Shown one piece after another: positions 1-5,505 of a stretch of 8,436 nucleotides of DNA. A program made the position numbers and the translations under genes. Numbering within the stretch: position 1 is the first letter of the stretch; every line of letters starts with the position of its first letter. The DNA is from Chthoniobacterales bacterium (GTDB lineage: Bacteria > Verrucomicrobiota > Verrucomicrobiia > Chthoniobacterales > UBA10450). The stretch is from positions 1-8,436 of the forward strand of contig JAICXG010000120.1 of NCBI GenBank assembly GCA_025980625.1, given 5' to 3'. The notes under the pieces are model-generated. The model searched no databases and was not told the DNA's origin. It saw nothing but the letters and a program-made list of their open reading frames with translations.

Positions 1-392
1 AAAAATATGGCTCCATTGTTATCATTAACGATGGGAGTTACGAATGATTGAAGCACGCCTGAGTTATTCACAATCCCGCTGCCACTCACAAACAAGTTGT
101 ATATTTCAACGTTGATCGTGTAAGACGGGGCACCGCTGTTAAAGACGAGGCTGTCAACTTCTATGATCGAATTGCTGATCAAGAGACTCGTCACGTTAGA
201 GCCGCCGAAGGTCGCGATGTCGGAAGAAGCGTTCGGCACGGTAGCGGGAACCCAGTTAGTGGCGGTGTTCCAGTCGCCGCTGGAGGGCTTCGCGGCCCAA
301 GTGGCGCTGCCGGCGAGGGAATGCCGCGGCGCGGGTAGATACAGTAGTGCAACGGCGATGAGGAACGCGAATCTATTCGACGACCTATTCAT
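1..392 (-). CDS. N-terminus of a secreted beta-strand-repeat (autotransporter-like) surface protein, truncated by window edge
   Basis: The minus strand reads open from an ATG at 392-390 to the window edge (130 codons plus two bases), with an in-frame TGA four codons upstream, so this ATG is the first possible start. Residues 1-28 look like a Sec signal peptide: basic NRSSNR, hydrophobic FAFLIAVALLYLP, and a likely cut after HSLA. The mature part begins GSATWAAKPSSGDWNTATNW, followed by VPATVPNASSDIATFGG and then beta-prone Asn/Ser/Gly/Val-rich sequence (SLVFNSGAPSYTI, LFVSGSGIVNNSGVLQSF). From family knowledge, this opening is typical of very long verrucomicrobial exported proteins with autotransporter-associated beta-strand repeats, often ending in a PEP-CTERM-like or autotransporter domain. 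The C-terminus is outside the window, so the anchoring type and function are unknown; surface adhesion or matrix is only a guess. No clear Shine-Dalgarno is seen. Base composition is visibly less GC-rich than in the genes to the right. Confidence 0.8.
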   Translation of the reverse strand, partial: MNRSSNRFAFLIAVALLYLPAPRHSLAGSATWAAKPSSGDWNTATNWVPATVPNASSDIATFGGSNVTSLLISNSIIEVDSLVFNSGAPSYTINVEIYNLFVSGSGIVNNSGVLQSFVTPIVNDNNGAIF

Positions 393-509
393 GGGTGAGA
401 TTCAAGGGAGCTAATCACTTGATGGCTGATACAATCGGAAACCGCGGGATTGGGATTCTGCATGTGCTAGTACTGGAAAGCATGGGAGTCTGAGTTAAGC
501 AGAGTCTAT

Positions 510-731
510 TCAAACACAGTTGTGCCCGCAGTTTGCAAAGCCTGCATCATATTCACCGACTGGTTGACAGGAATAACACTCGGCCGGTGGAATCAAGAGC
601 ACAGTGGGATAAGGCGACTGATAGGGAGCCGGAGGCCGAATGCGATAGCGCTTGAGCATCGTTCCGTCGCCGGGCCAGAAGCTAGAGTCGAGCGTCTCTT
701 CCGGCCCTGACGTGGCCTGCGTATTCGTCAT
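510..731 (-). CDS. doubtful small Cys/Pro-rich exported protein, possibly with a frameshifted start
   Basis: An ATG at 731-729 opens a 73-residue frame ending at 510. I do not recognise the product. It is Pro-rich in the middle (RIRPPAPYQSPYPTVLLIPP) and ends with four cysteines in 20 residues (ECYSCQPVGEYDAGFANCGHNC), compatible with an oxidised, exported protein. The same frame stays open upstream of the ATG and encodes a good hydrophobic export signal (SSVALILSSAFCSAGDCP) but has no ATG/GTG/TTG before an in-frame TGA. A start ATG sits at 792-790 in another frame. Removing one T from its TTT run (plus-strand aaa, 785-787) would give M-R-S-S-V-A-L-I-L joined to this frame. So the gene may be real with a frameshift or sequencing error, a decayed gene, or chance. 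The plus-strand ORF opposite it (522-710) looks like a shadow. Confidence 0.35.
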   Translation of the reverse strand: MTNTQATSGPEETLDSSFWPGDGTMLKRYRIRPPAPYQSPYPTVLLIPPAECYSCQPVGEYDAGFANCGHNCV

Positions 732-792
732 CGGACAATCGCCTGCTGAACAAAACGCGCTGCTAAGAATCAGCGCGACCGATGAAACGCAT

Positions 793-806
793 CACTGCGA
801 GCAGTG
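793..806. repeat. short dyad CACTGC-GA-GCAGTG
   Basis: Two perfect 6-base arms are separated by two bases. On the minus strand the dyad ends directly before the ATG at 792-790 that may be the original start of the small exported ORF. The spacer is too short for a stable RNA hairpin, so if functional it would be a protein-binding dyad. A chance occurrence is quite possible. Confidence 0.25.
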
Positions 807-892
807 TGTGTGGTGAAGCGGGCAACAAGTGGGTCTTCCATGGGAGTGGATGGTGGGGCAAAAGTGGGGCGGGTGTAAAGCCTATTCTTCCC

Positions 893-3625
893 TCACTCGC
901 CCAGATACCGCATCCTGAGTGAGTGGACCGTCTCACGCGCTTTTCCGTAGGGCGCGCGGAATTCTTCGATAGTCGCGAACTTCATTCGCCTAACGAATCG
1001 CTCCTCCTCGTCGTGGGCCGGTGGCAGAGTCGAGACACTGCGGAATTGCCATCGCCGCAGGACTGATTCGACTTTGCGGAGAAAAATGTAGGCGTCGCGC
1101 AGATTCTCAGCATCGCGTTTCTCGAGAACTTTCCTCCGCGCCAGCTTCGCAATCGCCTCGACACAGTTCGGCTCCCACACCCGCTGCTGCATTTGCAACG
1201 CCTGTACCATAAATTCCGCTTCAATCATGCCGCCGATCCCGGTTTTAAAATCGAAAAAATCGTTCCCGCTCCCGCGCTCGTTGGCGATCCGGACGAGCAT
1301 GTTCTCAATCTGCCTAACGAGATCGCCGCGTTCCCCGGCCTGCCGCCACAGCTCCTTGGCGAGCGCTTCAAACTCAAAGCGGAGCGGGCCATTGAGCGCG
1401 CGCGCCCGCGTCAGCGTCTGCAGTTCCCAAAATTGCGCCCGGCTTTCGGCATAACGGCGAAACATCTCGAGCGAGCAGACGAGCGGGCCTTTCTCGCCCT
1501 CTGGACGCAGCCGCGGATCGAGGAGCGCGATCCGTCCCTCGGCGGTGCGCTGGGCGAGCCCCGCGATCAAGCCCTGCGCCGCGCGCGCATCTTCCCCGAT
1601 GAAGAGAACGTCGAGATCGGCGCCGTAACCAATCTCGCGGCCACCAAATTTCCCGAGTGCCACGATCGTGAGCGACTGCTCCGGGTTGAGCAGCCGATCG
1701 AGGAAGAGCAGGCAAGCCTCCGCGAGGTCGTTCTGCTGCGCGATCAATTGCGGGAGCGGCGTGAGATCGAGCACGTCGCGCAAAAGAATGCGGAGCAGTT
1801 CGCGGTGACGATAGATGCGCACCGGATCCAGGTCGGCGGACGTCGCGCCTAACGAACTGAGGCGTTCAAGATGTTGCGGAATATCGAAGACGCGATCGAG
1901 CATTCCGCTGCGAGTTAATTCCTCGAGCAACTGGGGACGGCGAATGAGGCGCGTGCCGGCCGCTTCGCTCGCGTCGAAAGTTTTAATCAACAATTCGAGC
2001 AGGCGCGGGTTGGCCGCGAGCAATTCGAAAAGCAGGCTGCGAAAACCGTAGGCTTCGACAAAGCGAACGAACTGAATCAGGGTCGTATCAGGATCGGCCG
2101 CGCGGGAAAGCCAATGCAGGAGCTGCGGCCGGAGCTTGCGAAAAATCTGCCGCGTGCGCGGTGCGACGTGAAATCCGGCGCCGCTCTCGCCGACCTGCGC
2201 GATCGTTTTCATCGCCTGCGCCGGATCGCGGAAGCGCCCGAAAATCTCGGGCGCGGCGTCCTTGATCAGCGTAGATTCGCCCACCACGCGAGTAAAAATT
2301 GCGCGCACCCGCTGCATTTGCTCGCGCAACTTCGCCATCAGCGCCGCGCTGCCATCGAACCCAAGGCTGCGCGCGAGGGTCTCGAGCGCTTCGCCGGTTT
2401 CCGGCACGGTGTGCGTCTGTTGTTCGGCTTCGATCTGGAGCCGATGCTCGACGCGGCGCAAAAAACTGTAGGCGGTTTCGAGCTGCCCGGCGGCTTCGTT
2501 AGGCAAAAACTCCAGCTCGGCCAACCCGCGAATCGCCTTCAAGGTGCCGGCTTCCTGCAAAAACGGGTGGCGCGCGGCGTGCAGCAGTTGCAGCGCCTGG
2601 ACGACAAACTCAACCTCACGAATGCCGCCGACCCCGAGTTTTACATTTCGGCCCCGTTCTTCGAAGCCGACGATGTCGCGCTCGATCCGATTTTTGATCG
2701 CGGCGACTTCCTCAAGCAAATCGGGCGTCGGACTTTTCGGGAAAACAAACGGCTGGAGTTGGCGCAGGAAATCGTAGGCCAATTCGCGATCGCCGCAGAT
2801 CCAGCGCGCCTTGATCAACACCAGCCGCTCCCACATTTCGCCAAAGCCGGCGTAGTAGTTTTCCATGCTCTCGAGCGATCTGACGAGCGGACCTTCGCGG
2901 CCTTCGGGGCGCAGCCGCAGATCGACACGAAAGAGCGAGCCGACCGGATCAGAAGCAGCAAAGGTCTCGATGATTTTGTTCCCGAGCCGGGTGAACCATT
3001 CGTGATAGCTAAACTTCGCGGTCAACTGGCCTTCCTCGCTGTAGACGAAGATGAGGTCGACATCCGAGCTGTGGTTCAGCTCCCGGCCGCCCAATTTCCC
3101 GAGGCCAATGATGGCGAACTTGCTTTCCGGCGAGCCCCAGCGTTGCCGAAAAGTCTCGTCCCAATAGTCGAAGACTTTCGTTAGGCAAATATCGGCAAGC
3201 TGCGACAGTTCGAGGATGGTTTCCTCGAGCGGGGCCGCGCCCGCCACTTCGCGCAACGCGATTCGCACCATCTCGCGTCCTTTCCAGCGGCGAAGGATTC
3301 TGAAGTTGTTCGTCGCGACCGCCTCGCGCCCGGCGAGGTTATGCAGGTCGGTGAGCATGCGACCGTAGCCGCGGCGGTCAGCACAGGTTTCTGGCTTGGC
3401 GAGCCAGAGAAGGATCTCCGGCTGTTGCACAAGGCGCGCGCCGCAAATGCTCGAGACCGAGAGAAGATGAAAGAGGGCGTTCGCGCCTAACGGAAAGTCG
3501 CCGATGATTTCCGGCAACGGCGGCGCACCCGCCGGCCAGTTGCCTTCGATCGCAGCCAGAGTGTGCGCGACCTGACCGGGCCGGATGCTGCGCGAGATTT
3601 CCCCTAACGAATTCGCGACCGGCAC
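893..3625 (-). CDS. glnE: bifunctional glutamine synthetase adenylyltransferase/adenylyl-removing enzyme GlnE
   Basis: The product is 910 residues (E. coli GlnE is about 946). In this family it attaches AMP to a tyrosine of glutamine synthetase when nitrogen is plentiful and removes it when nitrogen is scarce, under PII and glutamine control, in the cytoplasm. Two nucleotidyltransferase domains are visible. The N-terminal removase domain has GLGKLGGRELNHSSDVDL (residues 174-191, D188/D190) and RVDLRLRPEG (233-242). The C-terminal transferase domain has ALGKFGGREIGYGADLDV (656-673, D670/D672) and LDPRLRPEG (702-710). Each is followed by the matching helical motif, GVGGIREVEFVVQALQ (331-346) and GIGGMIEAEFMVQALQ (797-812). 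All metal-binding aspartates are present, so both activities should be intact. The start is GTG at 3625, one base after the stop of the rhomboid-like gene, implying co-transcription and translational coupling. No glutamine synthetase or PII gene lies in the window. The coding sequence contains seven CCTAACGA-type words. Confidence 0.97.
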   Translation of the reverse strand: MPVANSLGEISRSIRPGQVAHTLAAIEGNWPAGAPPLPEIIGDFPLGANALFHLLSVSSICGARLVQQPEILLWLAKPETCADRRGYGRMLTDLHNLAGREAVATNNFRILRRWKGREMVRIALREVAGAAPLEETILELSQLADICLTKVFDYWDETFRQRWGSPESKFAIIGLGKLGGRELNHSSDVDLIFVYSEEGQLTAKFSYHEWFTRLGNKIIETFAASDPVGSLFRVDLRLRPEGREGPLVRSLESMENYYAGFGEMWERLVLIKARWICGDRELAYDFLRQLQPFVFPKSPTPDLLEEVAAIKNRIERDIVGFEERGRNVKLGVGGIREVEFVVQALQLLHAARHPFLQEAGTLKAIRGLAELEFLPNEAAGQLETAYSFLRRVEHRLQIEAEQQTHTVPETGEALETLARSLGFDGSAALMAKLREQMQRVRAIFTRVVGESTLIKDAAPEIFGRFRDPAQAMKTIAQVGESGAGFHVAPRTRQIFRKLRPQLLHWLSRAADPDTTLIQFVRFVEAYGFRSLLFELLAANPRLLELLIKTFDASEAAGTRLIRRPQLLEELTRSGMLDRVFDIPQHLERLSSLGATSADLDPVRIYRHRELLRILLRDVLDLTPLPQLIAQQNDLAEACLLFLDRLLNPEQSLTIVALGKFGGREIGYGADLDVLFIGEDARAAQGLIAGLAQRTAEGRIALLDPRLRPEGEKGPLVCSLEMFRRYAESRAQFWELQTLTRARALNGPLRFEFEALAKELWRQAGERGDLVRQIENMLVRIANERGSGNDFFDFKTGIGGMIEAEFMVQALQMQQRVWEPNCVEAIAKLARRKVLEKRDAENLRDAYIFLRKVESVLRRWQFRSVSTLPPAHDEEERFVRRMKFATIEEFRAPYGKARETVHSLRMRYLGE

Positions 3626-3626
3626 G

Positions 3627-4457
3627 CTATTGCGGTCGTTCCGTCATCCTCTCGCGCGCCTCGCAGAGCAGGCGACGCTCCCGCCGGCTCAAGCTGCCCA
3701 GGCCGCTGCGCGAAATTTTTTCCAAGAGCGGATCGATCTCTTCGGCGATGAATTGCCCGGGCGACATCTGGCGCCGCCGTTCGAGCGCGAGGTGGCGCCG
3801 CCGCAACGAGCGTTGGATAAAGAGGGGCTGTCCAAAACCAAGCAGGCGCGCGTAGAGCCATCCTGCGGCACAACCGCCGAGCCAGGCGCTGCGGCCGACG
3901 ACACCGTGCCGGTCGATCATCATTGCAACCACGGCAAGCCCGAATAAGCCGTAGCCGAGATGCTTTGTCTTTAACCTCACCGGGAGAAAAAAAATTGTCC
4001 CGGAGAGCTCCAGGTCCGGCAAAACCGTCGCAAATGCGACGACCGCCGCCGCCACGCCGCCGCTCGCCGCGAGCAGCACAGTCGTGCCGGGCATTAGAAA
4101 AAGATGGCCCAGCTCGCCGCCGACGATTCCGGCGAGATAGAGGTATAGGAAGTGTTTCTGCCCGAGAATCACCGCCAGGTCGCGGCCAACGAAGTAAAGC
4201 AAGAGCATGGCGGCAAGGAAACTGATGATGCCGGCATGGAGAAACATTGCGCTGAAGAATTGCCAGGCGTAGGCCTGATCGAGCCCGCGATAACTGAGGC
4301 CGAGATACTGTGCAATCACGCCGGGACGAGCCGCTGCGAGCGCGAGTTGCGCGGAAAAAAACGTCACGTTGAGGGCGATGAGGGAGAAAAGTGCGACCTG
4401 TTGCGGAGGCGACCAGCGCCTGGCATCGGCGGAAGTTCGTCGGCCCGACAAACGCAT
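3627..4457 (-). CDS. rhomboid-family membrane protein with degenerate active site (probable pseudoprotease) and C-terminal DUF6576-like tail
   Basis: The 276-residue product has about six hydrophobic segments (roughly 21-41, 66-90, 102-122, 125-147, 167-182, 188-206) in the rhomboid order: AWQFFSAMFLHAG (64-76), GGELGHLF (113-120), then AASGG (130-134). The nucleophile position is kept as S132. The usual second histidine and asparagine of the H-x4-H-x3-N motif (GlpG H150/N154) are S79 and A83, although H74 remains. The catalytic histidine before the LGG of the last helix is W192 (SAWLGGCAAG). By comparison with active rhomboids, intramembrane proteolysis is unlikely. The tail (about 232-270: SPGQFIAEEIDPLLEKISRS, then SLSRRERRLL) resembles the small domain, DUF6576 as I recall it, that ends many Bacteroidetes/Verrucomicrobia rhomboids. 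ATG start at 4457, no clear ribosome-binding site. It sits one base ahead of glnE. Its role is unknown; membrane-protein binding or quality control is an inference. Confidence 0.85.
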   Translation of the reverse strand: MRLSGRRTSADARRWSPPQQVALFSLIALNVTFFSAQLALAAARPGVIAQYLGLSYRGLDQAYAWQFFSAMFLHAGIISFLAAMLLLYFVGRDLAVILGQKHFLYLYLAGIVGGELGHLFLMPGTTVLLAASGGVAAAVVAFATVLPDLELSGTIFFLPVRLKTKHLGYGLFGLAVVAMMIDRHGVVGRSAWLGGCAAGWLYARLLGFGQPLFIQRSLRRRHLALERRRQMSPGQFIAEEIDPLLEKISRSGLGSLSRRERRLLCEARERMTERPQ

Positions 4458-4579
4458 GGCTTAAGGATATCGTAAGGCCTCTGCCTTGTCATTGGGAATG
4501 AAGGGAAGCGGACGCCTCGGGCTTCTTCCTAGGCCGATGGCGGGAGCTTACCCGTCCTGCGCCGAGGCGGCTTTATTCG
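4458..4579. other. intergenic region with inverted repeat CGCCTCGG...CCGAGGCG
   Basis: This 122-bp gap separates the lipid-kinase stop from the rhomboid-like start, both on the minus strand. Perfect 8-base arms at 4513-4520 and 4562-4569 enclose 41 bases, within which CGGG-AGCTTA-CCCG (4541-4554) can form a smaller hairpin. There is no T-run after the stem on the minus strand, so a classical intrinsic terminator is not supported. A REP-like intergenic repeat or mRNA structure is possible. The gap presumably also carries the rhomboid-glnE promoter, but I see no convincing -35/-10 pair. Confidence 0.4.
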
Positions 4580-5443
4580 TTAGGCTGGCGCCAGCACTTT
4601 CAGCCGGCGCGGTTTCAGCGCGAACTGCACCGGACAACTGCCGACCAGTTCTCCATCCAGCTCGAGCGGCACCTCTTCGTCGCTGCTCACCCGCAGGCGC
4701 TGCGTCTGAAAGTATTCCACCTCGGGCGTTGTGATGGTAGGCGAGAAGAAGACGTTCTGGAGGTATTTAATGATTTCGATGTAACCCAGCTGCTTGAAGA
4801 CGAGAACGTCGAGCAGGCCGTCATCGATCCGTGCATGTTTGAAGAAGGGAAAGGGTCCGCCGTAGCGGCGACCGTTGCCGACGAGCACGAATGAGCCTTC
4901 CTCGGTCTGCGCTTCCTCTGCTTCGATGAAGAGCCGCGGCGGTTTGCGCGCGGCGATTTGAGCGGCGGAAATGAGATAGCTGAGCGGCCCGAAATTGCGT
5001 TTCAAAGTCAGGCTCGTTTCCTTCACCACCTGGGCATCGAGGCCGACTCCGGCGAGCTGCACAAAAACCTTTTCGTTCGCCATCGGCAGATCGACGCAGC
5101 GGCAGTGCGCAGCCTGGATAATATCCCAGCAGCGCCCGAGATCGTGCACCGGGAGGCCGAGCTCATTGGCGAAAACATTCATTGTGCCCATCGGCATGAG
5201 CCCAAGCGCGATGTCGGCGCCGGCGATCCCGTTGGCGACTTCGTTGACCGTTCCGTCACCGCCGGCGGCCACGATCTGATCAAAGCCTTCGGCGACCGCG
5301 ACCCGCGCCAATTCCTCGGCCTGGCCGGCGCGCGCCGTCGCGCAAAACAGCGCGCCGTCGCACATCCCGCGCAGCCGTTTTGTCCAATGCCGCGCGCGCT
5401 CGCCCCGGGCGGTCGGGTTTAGAATCAGGCAGGTCTTTGGCAA
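4580..5443 (-). CDS. diacylglycerol kinase-family lipid kinase (YegS/DgkB/sphingosine-kinase-like)
   Basis: The 287-residue product is a soluble DAGK_cat-type lipid kinase, which transfers phosphate from ATP to a lipid hydroxyl at the inner membrane face. Visible motifs are the opening CLILNPTARG (5-14), the nucleotide-binding GGDGTVNEVANG (61-72), PMGTMNVFANELG (84-96), ARIDDGLLDVLVF (204-216) and the C-terminal LELDGE (260-265). All usual family signatures are present and the length is normal (about 290-330). The start is TTG at 5443: an in-frame TAA lies four codons upstream, no ATG is available, and the NPTARG motif requires this start. The substrate (diacylglycerol, undecaprenol-like or sphingoid lipid) cannot be told from sequence. 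It is transcribed divergently from the AsmA-like gene, suggesting envelope-lipid context. Its stop codon TAA lies inside a GCCTAACGAATAA word, and a near-copy (GCCTAACAAATAA) lies just before its start. Confidence 0.92.
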   Translation of the reverse strand: MPKTCLILNPTARGERARHWTKRLRGMCDGALFCATARAGQAEELARVAVAEGFDQIVAAGGDGTVNEVANGIAGADIALGLMPMGTMNVFANELGLPVHDLGRCWDIIQAAHCRCVDLPMANEKVFVQLAGVGLDAQVVKETSLTLKRNFGPLSYLISAAQIAARKPPRLFIEAEEAQTEEGSFVLVGNGRRYGGPFPFFKHARIDDGLLDVLVFKQLGYIEIIKYLQNVFFSPTITTPEVEYFQTQRLRVSSDEEVPLELDGELVGSCPVQFALKPRRLKVLAPA

Positions 5444-5505
5444 AGCGGTTATTTGTTAGGCGGGATTCATCTTTTCTTCAACCCGCGCTTGCATACCGTG
5501 CCGGG
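5444..5505. promoter_or_regulatory. divergent intergenic region between lipid kinase and AsmA-like gene
   Basis: Sixty-two bases separate the TTG start on the minus strand from the GTG start on the plus strand, so promoters for both directions should lie here or overlap the gene starts. It is more AT-rich than the flanking genes (for example TTATTTGTTAG and TTCATCTTTTCTTCAA) and contains one mismatched copy of the dispersed word (TTGTTAGG, 5453-5460). I cannot identify convincing promoter boxes or operators. Confidence 0.35.

Larger units (their letters stand above)
393..892. other. 500-bp stretch between glnE and the surface-protein gene; mostly non-coding
   Basis: No conserved gene is recognisable here. 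It holds one doubtful small minus-strand ORF (510-731, listed separately), a short dyad CACTGC-GA-GCAGTG at 793-806, and the leader of the surface-protein gene (393-509). I see no convincing sigma-70 promoter, no hairpin followed by a T-run after the glnE stop, and no RNA gene. None of the CCTAACGA words that pepper the rest of the window occurs here or in the partial gene to the left. Confidence 0.5.

Noticed and set aside
1193..1852. Plus-strand open frame (219 codons) opposite glnE
   Set aside because: Complement of the GlnE adenylyltransferase domain. No start context, no family motif.
2114..3184. Long plus-strand open frame (356 codons) opposite glnE
   Set aside because: It is antisense to conserved GlnE domains and rich in Arg/Ala/Leu as expected from the complement of GC-rich codons. 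No recognisable motif; a shadow frame.
4458..4500. Promoter-like ATGACA and TACGAT on the minus strand ahead of the rhomboid-like gene
   Set aside because: The spacing between the two boxes is about 12 bases, too short for a sigma-70 promoter, and I see no better pair.
5380..5505. Upstream ATG extension (42 residues) of the AsmA-like protein
   Set aside because: It would overlap the divergent lipid-kinase start and place an Arg-rich leader before the membrane anchor. GTG at 5506 gives a normal N-terminus.
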